Below, in pieces: positions 35,172 to 43,906 of a DNA stretch of 56,351 bases. The translations under genes were made by a program, and so were the position numbers. How positions within the stretch are numbered: the stretch's first letter is position 1; each line of letters begins with the position of its first letter. This DNA is from a virus. The DNA lies in IMG/VR virus record IMGVR_UViG_3300044568_000721, positions 1 to 56,351 of that record. One strand, 5' to 3'. The notes under the pieces are model-generated. The model made no database searches and was not told the DNA's origin. It was given only the letters and a program-made list of their open reading frames with translations.

Positions 35172-35504
35172 ATGGCAAATACATTTAAAAATAGTATAAC
35201 AAGTTCAATCGGAATAACAGGCGTAAAAGTATATGAAGCTCCGGCAGGAACAGCAGCAACTGTAATTGGTGTCAATGTAGCAAATACATCAACTCAAAAT
35301 ATTTCTGTAAGTGTAATGCTTAGAGATAATGGTGGAAACAAATGCGTATTTTTGGTAAAGAATGCTTTAATTGTACAAGGTAGTTCAAATGTTATGGTAG
35401 GTGGAGACCAAAAAGTTGTATTAGAAGCAACAGACTTTATTTCAGTTACATCATCGTTAGCAGCTTCGGCAGATGTAATTGTTTCAGTATTAGAATTGAC
35501 ATAA
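35172..35504 (+). CDS. Small beta-sandwich virion protein
   Basis: A 110-residue protein with the pattern YEAPAGTAATVIGVNVANTSTQ, VSVMLRDN, LVKNALIVQGSSN, KVVLEATDFISVTSSLAASADVIVSVLEL. This matches the outer parts of the 305-residue protein at 22376, which has a long insertion in the middle. Both sit next to a giant appendage gene. It is probably a virion decoration or adaptor. The leader is A-rich (AAAATAAAACAAA) with no Shine-Dalgarno sequence. Confidence 0.6.
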   Translation: MANTFKNSITSSIGITGVKVYEAPAGTAATVIGVNVANTSTQNISVSVMLRDNGGNKCVFLVKNALIVQGSSNVMVGGDQKVVLEATDFISVTSSLAASADVIVSVLELT

Positions 35505-35520
35505 TAAAAAGATATATTAA

Positions 35521-38500
35521 ATGGCGTTTAACGGTAATAATCCAAATGGTTTAAATCAGACTAGTGTAAATAGTGTATCACTTTTTGTAAGTGGTTCTCC
35601 TATTTTAAATGCCTCATCTGAATCTGTTAATATTGTAGGAAATTTTAGTTCTTCTGCAGTACAAACAAATGTAATTGGAGTAATTGGTACATCACCACTT
35701 CAAATAAAAGCAAATACCCAAATTAGTGGCTCTTTTAATATTTCATCATCAATATCAGCATCTTTGTTTAGAGGAGATGGTAGTGGATTGTTTAATATAT
35801 CAGCTACATCAATTGGTGATTTGGATAGATTAAAATCAGGTTCAGCAACGGCAATAATTTCTCCAAATAAAGGTTTAGTAGTTAATACTGATTTAACAGT
35901 AGCTGGTACAATAAATGCAACTGAATTAAAAGTAACTTACATTTCATCATCAATAATATACGCAAGTGGTTCATCAAAATTTGGTGATGCTCAAACTGAT
36001 AAGCAAGAATTTACTGGAAGTGTTGGTATTACTGGTTCATTAACATTTGGTGTTGGCTCTTTACCGCAAGATGGTAGTACAAATGAAGTTTTAGTTTATA
36101 ATACAACAACTGGTAGGGTTGGTGTAAAAACAGCAGCAGCAACATCAGGAACATCTGGTACTTCTGGAACATCGGGAACATCAGGAACATCTGGTTCATC
36201 TGGTACATCGGGTTCATCAGGAACTTCTGGTTCTCAGGGTTCGTCTGGAACTTCTGGAACATCAGGAACTTCTGGAACATCAGGAACTTCTGGTTCAACT
36301 GGTTCGGCTGGCACATCAGGAACTTCTGGAACATCAGGAACTTCTGGAACATCAGGAACTTCTGGTACAAGCGGTAGTAGTGGTACAAGTGGTACATCGG
36401 GAACTTCTGGAACATCAGGCTCAACAGGTAGTAGTGGTACAACGGGTTCGGCAGGAACTTCTGGAACATCAGGAACTTCTGGAACATCAGGAACTTCTGG
36501 TACAAGCGGTACATCTGGACTAAGTGGTAGTAGTGGAACAAGCGGTACGAGTGGTTCATCGGGAATAAGTGGTACAAATGGTACGGGTGGTACAACTGGT
36601 ACAGCTGGTACATCGGGAACCTCTGGAAGAAGTGGTAGTAGTGGTACTTCGGGAACTTCTGGAACTGCAGGAAGTGGTGGTATAACTGGTGGTGGCGGTT
36701 CAAATGGAACATCAGGAACTTCTGGTAGTAGTGGGACAAGCGGTACAAGTGGAACGAATGGAACGGCTGGTAGTGGAGGTTCATCGGGAACTTCAGGTAT
36801 AACTGGAGCCGGTGGAGGAAGTGGTTCATCGGGAACTTCGGGAACAAGTGGAAGTAGAGGTACATCAGGAACTTCTGGTTCATCAGGAACTTCTGGTTCA
36901 TCTGGAACTTCTGGAATAAGTGGTAGTGGGGGTTCATCGGGAACTTCAGGAACTTCGGGAACAAGTGGAAGTAGAGGTACATCAGGAACTTCTGGAGCAC
37001 AAGGTTCATCGGGTTCAGCAGGAACATCAGGAACATCAGGAACTTCTGGAGCACAAGGTTCATCGGGTTCAGCAGGAACATCAGGAACTTCTGGTACATC
37101 TGGAATTTCAGGTTCGGCAGGTACATCGGGAACATCTGGAACTTCTGGAGCACAAGGTTCTTCTGGTTCAGCAGGAACATCTGGAACTTCTGGAGCACAA
37201 GGTTCTTCTGGTTCAGCAGGAACTTCTGGTACAAGTGGTAGTAGAGGCACTTCAGGAACTTCTGGTATAAGTGGTAGTAGTGGGACTAGTGGTAGTAGTG
37301 GGGTGAGTGGTTCGGCTGGAACTTCAGGAACTTCTGGTACAAGTGGTTCGGCTGGAACTTCTGGTACAAGTGGTAGTAGAGGTACTTCAGGAACTTCTGG
37401 TACAAGTGGCTCATCGGGAACTTCTGGAGTAAGTGGTTCTGCTGGTACAAGCGGTAGTAGTGGTACTTCTGGTTCTTCTGGAACTTCTGGAAGTAGTGGT
37501 ACTTCTGGTTCTTCTGGAACTTCTGGAAGTAGTGGAACATCAGGTACGCGTGGTACATCTGGTACATCTGGATTATTAGCATTAACTGGTACAACTGATA
37601 ATGGTGTAATCACACTAAATGGTTCAGCTCCTAACGGAACTGTTGAAGCAAATTTAAGATTCGATGGTACTACATTAGCAGTAACTGGTAACGCTACAAT
37701 TAGTGGTGACCTTACTGTAAGTGGTACAACAACATATATTAATACAACAACTCTTAACGTAGGTGATAATATCCTTACACTTAACGCAGATATTGGAGCA
37801 TCAACTGCACCAACTGAAAATGCAGGTATAGAAGTTAAGAGAGGTAATGCAGCAACGAAAGCATTTTATTGGGAAGAAGCAAATGATAGATGGTATGCCG
37901 AAGATGGTCTTTATGTAGCAGGTAATGTAGTTCTTAGTGGAACTGTTGATAGTGGACAAGGAGCAACTGAAGTTCATTTAATGAACCAAAATGTTCGTAC
38001 AACTGATTCACCATCATTCAATAGAATAACATCAACTGTAGCAACTGGTACATCACCATTAGCAGTATCATCTACAACTTTAGTTAGTAACTTAAACTCT
38101 GATTATTTAGGTGGACAACAAAATTCATCATTCTTTAGAAATTTAAGTGGAGGTACTGGTACTAGTATTGATACTTATGTTGATAATGGATTTAGAACCT
38201 TAAGTTATACAGGATATAGTTCTGGATTGTGGTCTACTAATATGGGTGGTTCTACTGGAACAGTTCAAATGGAGTTTGAATATAATACTCCTGTTAGAGG
38301 ATTCAAAATAAGAAATAGAACGGATAATACATCTTGGTCATCGGTTGGATGGGTAACTATGACAACTGCAAATCAAGGACATATTGCTGGAACAATTTGG
38401 CATAGTGCAAATGATGGAACTGGTACTGGATTGGATGCGGATTTATGGGATGGTTACCAATTCTCAGATTATTTAAACCAACCGGTTAGAACAACTGATA

Positions 38501-41500
38501 ACGTAACACATAATAGACTAACATTAGGAGTTGCAACTGGTACATCTCCATTGGTAGTTTCATCAACTACATTAGTATCAAGCCTCAATTCAGATTTATT
38601 GGATGGGCAAGAAGGTACTTATTATGACCAAAGACAATATACAAGAGCAGATAACTATTTAGGTGGTTATTATGTGAGTGGTGGTAGTGAAAAACCAAAC
38701 AACGCTATATTTGGAGCTGGTAAGTTTAAGGTAGCAATGTTATCCAGTGGTAATTTAGGATTTAGTGGTCCTTGGAGTGATGTGTTATGGACAAGTACAT
38801 ATAGTGGTGGTGATGTTAAGAGTAGTTTCGCTATTGTAAGTGACAAATACTCAGAAAATGTTTTCTTCGCAAAACAAGCATTTGATTCGGCAAATTGGGG
38901 AAGTGGTAGATTAGTTCTTACTGATTTCAATTCTCCATATGCATATTATATGAATCAGTATGTTCGTACAACCGATTCTCCTACTTTTAATGATTTAACA
39001 GTAACAGGTAGAGCTGTAATTGGTGGTAACTTTAGTAATCAGGCATATAGTTCAGTAGGTTCTACTAGATTACATTTTGGTGGTGGTGATAGTGATGCAA
39101 ATAGTAATTACTACATTGGTACTAATATAGAAAATTTTGGAGGTTCATATACCAAATTAGATTTAAGATGGCACACTGGTATTCGTATGGGTGCACAACC
39201 TGGATATGGTGGAGTTCGTTTCTATAATAATGAAGATTTAGATGCAGTTATTTTATCAGTTGGTACTAGTGATGCAAACGTTAAAGTAACAAATAGTTTA
39301 ATAGCTGGAAGTACTGGTACTCCTCAAGCTACTATACAAGCCGTTGGTAATTTAAGATGGTCTTCTGGTGGTAACTCATATTACACTTATAGTGATATGG
39401 ATAGTGGCGGTCTTTATATTGAGACTGTTGATAATGGCACCAGCCGTGCAAAAATGAGATTCCAAACTAGACCATCAAACTCTGGAGCATATACAACATA
39501 TCAAATTGATGCTAATAACAACGCTCATTATTGGAGTATTAATGGAACAAATTATTTAACATTAGATACTGGTAATTTGAATGTAAACAATGCCGGTTTA
39601 ATTGTAAATGGTTTAGCAAGATTCAATAGTAGTGGCGCTCCGTTTATGAGATGGCATAATACATCTGCATCTGGATATATGTTATTGGGAATGTATGATG
39701 ATAATAGTACTCAAAGAGTTTGGTTTGGTATGGGTGGTAGAACACAATCTTTTGGTTCTTATGCAGCATATTCTACTGATGGATTATCTATGAATTTAGA
39801 TGGAGCTGGGGCAATTAATATATCAAATAGAGGTTCATCAAAAAGAATCAATTTAAATACTGGTACTGAAGGTGCATCGAATTTTACTACATTAAGAATG
39901 GTAAATCAGGAAGTATATGTAACGCCTGATTCGGTAAATGGTAATTTACGTTCACCACTATATTATGTTTCGGATGATACAACTTATTTATGGAATAGTA
40001 ATAGAATAGTAGTAAACCAAGTAACATTCCCTTATAGAGAATGGGATTATAGTTGGGGAGCTCATGGTACTGGTAGTGGTACTCAATCAATGTCCTTTAG
40101 AATGTGGGATAGTTACACTCAAAGTGGAGCACCTTCATCTTATGGTACATTAATTGAATATTATGGATTAGGTGGGCATCAACATGACCAATACTATTTC
40201 TATCAGGGTGAAATTCTTCATAGATACGGATGGTATGGTACTACGAACTGGCAAAGTGGGTGGAGAGCAATGTTGCATGCTGGAAACTATTCTGGATACG
40301 CAATTCCTATTAGTGGTGGTATAAATATGACTGGTTCTTATGGTTTAAATGACCAAAGATTATATCTAAGAACTAACGGAGATACCAATCACTTTATATG
40401 GAATGCGGATGATGATTGGGAAGAAATGAGATACTATTTTGGAACTGGATTTAGAGTTCAAAGTAGTAATGGTGTAACATCGGCAACATTTACAAATAGT
40501 GGTATTAACGCCGTTAATATGACCATTGGTGGCGCACAAGTTTGGTATAATAGTGGTGGTTGGTTAGGTGATTTAGCATCTTATGGATTTACTAGAGCTT
40601 GGGGACATGCTATGTCTGGGGGTTCTGAATTTGTAATCCTATATAAAGGTGGACAAGGATATACATTAGTTGATGGCTCTTATTACGCTTACGAAGCAGG
40701 TGGATTCTATTCATCAAATAACTCAGCAGGAAACACATTATTAGGATTTAATGCAGATAGTACATCTTCTGTTAGATTTAATTCGGCAGTTAGAATTGGT
40801 ACAAACAATAACCTTTACTTAGATTACAACTACGGACAATCTGTTGTAGGTGTTTATACATCTACTAGATATCAGGGTGTATTCGCAATGGGTGATTCAT
40901 ATAAATTAGCAATTGATGGTTCATCTCCTGGTTCTTTATATGGTTTAGCTTGGTCACATCCAAACGCTGGAGGACAAGCTGGATTCTTAAATGACCACGG
41001 ATTATTGGTAATGAACTATGGTACTACATTCGCAGCAATTTCTTCTAGAATTTGGGCAAGAGACCAAATGAACGCACCAATCTATTACGATAGAGATACT
41101 GGTTACTATTTTGATGGTAACGGAAATACTAACTGGCAAGGTTTGACCGATTATGGTAAAATGAGAATTGGACAGACTGCAAAAGGTAACTTCCGTAGAA
41201 ATGATTATACTGGGGATTCTAACTATTGGGTAGGTTCAATGGGTTGGGGTACAACTGACCTTATTTCAGTATTTACTTGGGGTAGTGGATTCTTTGATAC
41301 GTGGAGTAACCCAGCTAACCAACCCGCTGGTACATCTCACTGGACTGGAGTTCAGGCACTTCACTATGTAAGTTCATATAATAGTGGATATGGGTGGCAA
41401 TTAGTTGGTGGACCTATTGAAGGTGCATGGTGGACATCTTATTGGAGTTCAAAGCGTGCTTGGTATAAGTTAGCAATGTACGGATTGAATGAAGTTGGTG

Positions 41501-42888
41501 TTGGTTCACTATATTCTACAATTATGTACGATGCCAATGACACATCTCGATATGTAGACCCTAATGGATATAGTTATTTTACAAACACTGGTTTAGTATT
41601 AGAAGTTGTAAAACTTGGAACAGGTCCTAATAGTAGAGCATTTATGGCAGCAAACAACCAGGGTGATAACTCTTGGGGTATTGTTGGTGAATTTAGAGTA
41701 AATGGTGGACCTGGAGGTGATAGACCTTCTATCTTATTCTCAAGCGGATTTAATAGTAATACATGGTCTTGTGGATATGGATATGCAGATGATTCTTATT
41801 TTAGAATCAACCACGACCACGGCCATAGAAACCAAAGTTGGGGTACTACTGATTTCTATATAGATAGGGGTGGTAACTCATATTCAAATGGTAGTTCTAG
41901 AGCACCTATATTCTATGACCAAAACAATACAGGATATTATACTGACCCTACTGGATATTCTCAAATGAGTTCTGGTGAATTCAATAACTATATGAGAGCA
42001 GCTCGTATTGATTTTATTGGTACGGGTGGTAACTCTGGACAAGGTACAAATGCATACTCTATCTTCCAAGAAGGTGGTGGATGGGGTTATCCTTATCCGG
42101 ATTTAAGAATTGCATACCATACTGGTATTAAATTGGGAGGAAATGCTGGTTCTTATGAAGGAACTAGAGTTTATTCTGATTACGATATGAGTGATTTGTG
42201 TATCCAATTGGCAGGTTCATCAAACTATTCATTTAAGTATAAGTGGATGTGGACAAATGATACTGGATATTACGCCAGTCAAAACGGAGCTCACTGGTAT
42301 CCAAACAACATCACATATGGTGCTTGGAGAATGAATGGTAATAGAAATGGATGGTATGGACACGTAATCGATTCAGCATATTTACCTCACTATATGTGGG
42401 AGAGTGGTAATGGTGGTTGTTATTTACAAGACGCTGGAAGATGGGTATGGTATCATTCATTGGGAAATAACTGTACGGGATTTTGTACATCTTCAACATC
42501 TGGAGCATATGGTATATATGTAGCTAAAGGTATTTATTCTGAAGGTAATATAGTAGCTTATTCTGATAGACGAGCAAAAGAAAATATTATAACTGTTGAT
42601 AATGCTTTAGATAAAGTATCACAAATGAGAGGTGTATTTTATAGTAGAATTAATGATGAAACCAAAAAAAGAAATATAGGGGTAATTGCACAAGAAGTAG
42701 AAAAAATATTACCTGAGGTAGTAACATACGCAGCTGATGTGGATGAGTATGGTGTTTCATATGGTAATTTTGCTGGTTTATTTATTGAAGCAATAAAAGA
42801 ACAAAATGAAATTATAAAAAAACAATCAGCTGAAATTAAAGAATTGAAAGAAATTTTAAATAATTTAATACTTAATATTAAAGGATAA
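35521..42888 (+). CDS. Collagen-like tail fibre with C-terminal S74 self-cleaving chaperone
   Basis: A 2,455-residue fibre. Residues 1-205 are fibre strands (FRGDGSGLFNIS). About 207-683 are collagen-like Gly-Thr-Ser triplets. About 690-830 form a LNVGDNILTLNADIG module. Three VRTTDSPxFN modules follow about 160 residues apart (about 820, 985, 1,143). A long Trp/Tyr/Gly-rich beta region includes three (D/N)TGYY-type YYD motifs (nt about 41,080, 41,520 and 41,910). The last 108 residues are a peptidase S74/endosialidase-type intramolecular chaperone: SDRRAKENI (Ser2348, Lys2353) and IGVIAQEVEKILPEVV, ending in a coiled coil. In that family the chaperone trimerises the fibre and then cleaves itself off near the Ser-Asp. 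So the mature fibre is likely about 2,347 residues. Confidence 0.85.
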   Translation: MAFNGNNPNGLNQTSVNSVSLFVSGSPILNASSESVNIVGNFSSSAVQTNVIGVIGTSPLQIKANTQISGSFNISSSISASLFRGDGSGLFNISATSIGDLDRLKSGSATAIISPNKGLVVNTDLTVAGTINATELKVTYISSSIIYASGSSKFGDAQTDKQEFTGSVGITGSLTFGVGSLPQDGSTNEVLVYNTTTGRVGVKTAAATSGTSGTSGTSGTSGTSGSSGTSGSSGTSGSQGSSGTSGTSGTSGTSGTSGSTGSAGTSGTSGTSGTSGTSGTSGTSGSSGTSGTSGTSGTSGSTGSSGTTGSAGTSGTSGTSGTSGTSGTSGTSGLSGSSGTSGTSGSSGISGTNGTGGTTGTAGTSGTSGRSGSSGTSGTSGTAGSGGITGGGGSNGTSGTSGSSGTSGTSGTNGTAGSGGSSGTSGITGAGGGSGSSGTSGTSGSRGTSGTSGSSGTSGSSGTSGISGSGGSSGTSGTSGTSGSRGTSGTSGAQGSSGSAGTSGTSGTSGAQGSSGSAGTSGTSGTSGISGSAGTSGTSGTSGAQGSSGSAGTSGTSGAQGSSGSAGTSGTSGSRGTSGTSGISGSSGTSGSSGVSGSAGTSGTSGTSGSAGTSGTSGSRGTSGTSGTSGSSGTSGVSGSAGTSGSSGTSGSSGTSGSSGTSGSSGTSGSSGTSGTRGTSGTSGLLALTGTTDNGVITLNGSAPNGTVEANLRFDGTTLAVTGNATISGDLTVSGTTTYINTTTLNVGDNILTLNADIGASTAPTENAGIEVKRGNAATKAFYWEEANDRWYAEDGLYVAGNVVLSGTVDSGQGATEVHLMNQNVRTTDSPSFNRITSTVATGTSPLAVSSTTLVSNLNSDYLGGQQNSSFFRNLSGGTGTSIDTYVDNGFRTLSYTGYSSGLWSTNMGGSTGTVQMEFEYNTPVRGFKIRNRTDNTSWSSVGWVTMTTANQGHIAGTIWHSANDGTGTGLDADLWDGYQFSDYLNQPVRTTDNVTHNRLTLGVATGTSPLVVSSTTLVSSLNSDLLDGQEGTYYDQRQYTRADNYLGGYYVSGGSEKPNNAIFGAGKFKVAMLSSGNLGFSGPWSDVLWTSTYSGGDVKSSFAIVSDKYSENVFFAKQAFDSANWGSGRLVLTDFNSPYAYYMNQYVRTTDSPTFNDLTVTGRAVIGGNFSNQAYSSVGSTRLHFGGGDSDANSNYYIGTNIENFGGSYTKLDLRWHTGIRMGAQPGYGGVRFYNNEDLDAVILSVGTSDANVKVTNSLIAGSTGTPQATIQAVGNLRWSSGGNSYYTYSDMDSGGLYIETVDNGTSRAKMRFQTRPSNSGAYTTYQIDANNNAHYWSINGTNYLTLDTGNLNVNNAGLIVNGLARFNSSGAPFMRWHNTSASGYMLLGMYDDNSTQRVWFGMGGRTQSFGSYAAYSTDGLSMNLDGAGAINISNRGSSKRINLNTGTEGASNFTTLRMVNQEVYVTPDSVNGNLRSPLYYVSDDTTYLWNSNRIVVNQVTFPYREWDYSWGAHGTGSGTQSMSFRMWDSYTQSGAPSSYGTLIEYYGLGGHQHDQYYFYQGEILHRYGWYGTTNWQSGWRAMLHAGNYSGYAIPISGGINMTGSYGLNDQRLYLRTNGDTNHFIWNADDDWEEMRYYFGTGFRVQSSNGVTSATFTNSGINAVNMTIGGAQVWYNSGGWLGDLASYGFTRAWGHAMSGGSEFVILYKGGQGYTLVDGSYYAYEAGGFYSSNNSAGNTLLGFNADSTSSVRFNSAVRIGTNNNLYLDYNYGQSVVGVYTSTRYQGVFAMGDSYKLAIDGSSPGSLYGLAWSHPNAGGQAGFLNDHGLLVMNYGTTFAAISSRIWARDQMNAPIYYDRDTGYYFDGNGNTNWQGLTDYGKMRIGQTAKGNFRRNDYTGDSNYWVGSMGWGTTDLISVFTWGSGFFDTWSNPANQPAGTSHWTGVQALHYVSSYNSGYGWQLVGGPIEGAWWTSYWSSKRAWYKLAMYGLNEVGVGSLYSTIMYDANDTSRYVDPNGYSYFTNTGLVLEVVKLGTGPNSRAFMAANNQGDNSWGIVGEFRVNGGPGGDRPSILFSSGFNSNTWSCGYGYADDSYFRINHDHGHRNQSWGTTDFYIDRGGNSYSNGSSRAPIFYDQNNTGYYTDPTGYSQMSSGEFNNYMRAARIDFIGTGGNSGQGTNAYSIFQEGGGWGYPYPDLRIAYHTGIKLGGNAGSYEGTRVYSDYDMSDLCIQLAGSSNYSFKYKWMWTNDTGYYASQNGAHWYPNNITYGAWRMNGNRNGWYGHVIDSAYLPHYMWESGNGGCYLQDAGRWVWYHSLGNNCTGFCTSSTSGAYGIYVAKGIYSEGNIVAYSDRRAKENIITVDNALDKVSQMRGVFYSRINDETKKRNIGVIAQEVEKILPEVVTYAADVDEYGVSYGNFAGLFIEAIKEQNEIIKKQSAEIKELKEILNNLILNIKG
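36139..37570. repeat. Collagen-like Gly-Thr-Ser coding repeat, block 3
   Basis: About 475 residues of Gly-X-Y triplets, mostly GTS with GSS, GSA, GAQ and GSR variants. Longer DNA repeats are present, for example GGAGCACAAGGTTC units between 36,990 and 37,210. Unlike block 2 it lacks the GTFFG/GTMFG interruptions. Confidence 0.9.
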
Positions 42889-42892
42889 TAAT

Positions 42893-43324
42893 ATGGCACT
42901 AATTAGAGATTACGAATTACCAGGAACTGGATTGACTGTACCAAATGCATATCACGTTGTTACAAATATAAAAGTTGAAAAAAGAATGGCAGATTTCAAG
43001 CCACCTGTTGACCTATCTAGACCCGATGGTTTAACGCCAATGAATAGAAGCGCAGGTACGGAAGTATATTGGTCTGCTGGATATACTGGAGAAGTGGCAG
43101 TAACTATTTGGGTAAATAAAGCTGCAAGGGATGCCAATGCAAACCCAATTGGATTTATAGGAACTAACCCATCTGATAATAAACATGGTGTTAGTATTGG
43201 TACTGCTGGTATGGACCATAAGTGCGTATTTTTTATAGACCAATCATCACCATTGGACCATATGGCACAAGCATATAGACATTTATTAACTACCGATTAT
43301 TATAGTGGTTCATTGGAAGTTTAA
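42893..43324 (+). CDS. Conserved-looking virion protein, function unknown
   Basis: A 143-residue soluble protein beginning MALIRDYELPGTGLTVPNAYHVV. I recognise no family beyond similarity in style to small structural proteins near tail genes of T4-like phages. It has a central beta region (EVYWSAGYTGEVAVTIWVN) and an acidic C-terminus (HLLTTDYYSGSLEV). It starts four bases after the S74 fibre stop, in the same unit. It may be a baseplate or fibre accessory. Confidence 0.5.
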   Translation: MALIRDYELPGTGLTVPNAYHVVTNIKVEKRMADFKPPVDLSRPDGLTPMNRSAGTEVYWSAGYTGEVAVTIWVNKAARDANANPIGFIGTNPSDNKHGVSIGTAGMDHKCVFFIDQSSPLDHMAQAYRHLLTTDYYSGSLEV

Positions 43325-43332
43325 AATCAATA

Positions 43333-43340
43333 TATTTATA
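43333..43340 (+). promoter_or_regulatory. TATTTATA late-promoter-like element
   Basis: Exact octamer in the 35-base gap, 19 bases before the ATG at 43360. An A/T-only leader follows. Confidence 0.55.
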
Positions 43341-43359
43341 TAATATAAAATAAAAAATT

Positions 43360-43761
43360 ATGGCATTAACATACGAATGGAAATTAATAGGACTTAAAAA
43401 GCAAAACACAGAAAATTTATCTGATGTAATTGTTGGTACTAATTGGAGATTAACAGGTACCGATGAAGATGGTAATAGTGGTATATTCAATGGAGCAACT
43501 CCTTTTCAAATACAAGACCTTAACGGTGATGGTTTTGTAGATTATAGAGATTTGACAGAAGAATTAGTATTGGGTTGGATACAAAACCATGTAAGTGGTT
43601 CATCTCCATCAAACTATATGACTCATATAAATCAACAAATACAAAAACAAATTGATACTGTAAAATTTGCAACAATAGATGTAAATGAAATTGATTTACC
43701 TTGGTCACCAACATCTGGCAGTGCTACACCAACTCCACCAGAGGTTGCACCAACAACTTAA
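43360..43761 (+). CDS. Small virion protein with EF-hand-like loop
   Basis: A 133-residue protein. The core (TYEWKLIGLKKQNTENLSDVIVG, WRLTGTDEDG, FNGATPF, then LTEELVLGWI) matches a small protein type common in T4-like marine phages (DUF7936-like, from memory). Residues 53-64 read DLNGDGFVDYRD, with Asp, Asn, Asp, Asp and Asp at loop positions 1, 3, 5, 9 and 12, a good EF-hand/dockerin-type calcium loop. The C-terminal 20 residues are Pro/Thr-rich. It has its own promoter-like octamer and is followed by a long hairpin. Role unknown; calcium binding is inferred from the loop. Confidence 0.6.
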   Translation: MALTYEWKLIGLKKQNTENLSDVIVGTNWRLTGTDEDGNSGIFNGATPFQIQDLNGDGFVDYRDLTEELVLGWIQNHVSGSSPSNYMTHINQQIQKQIDTVKFATIDVNEIDLPWSPTSGSATPTPPEVAPTT

Positions 43762-43787
43762 TAATATTTAAAGATTTTTATTGTAAT

Positions 43788-43831
43788 ATGTTCAAAGCAC
43801 TTATTTATAAACAAATTTGTGTTTTGAACAT
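43788..43831 (+). terminator. Long-stem hairpin before the sheath gene
   Basis: ATGTTCAAAGCAC (43788-43800) pairs with GTGTTTTGAACAT (43819-43831) over 13 base pairs with one G-U, leaving an 18-base loop. A T-rich stretch (TTTCTTT) follows. It can act as a terminator for the 133-residue gene. The loop holds a TATTTATA copy (43802-43809), so it could also influence promoter use. Confidence 0.5.
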
Positions 43832-43839
43832 TTTCTTTA

Positions 43840-43847
43840 TATTTATA
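43840..43847 (+). promoter_or_regulatory. TATTTATA late-promoter-like element (sheath)
   Basis: Exact octamer 59 bases before the sheath ATG, giving the longest untranslated leader in the window. The leader ends with GGAGA at 43896-43900, one of only two good Shine-Dalgarno-like sites here. This fits strong expression of the sheath. Confidence 0.6.
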
Positions 43848-43906
43848 TAGGTAATTACATAGGATTTTCTTAATTACAAACTTAAAATACAAATTGGAGA
43901 AATAAA

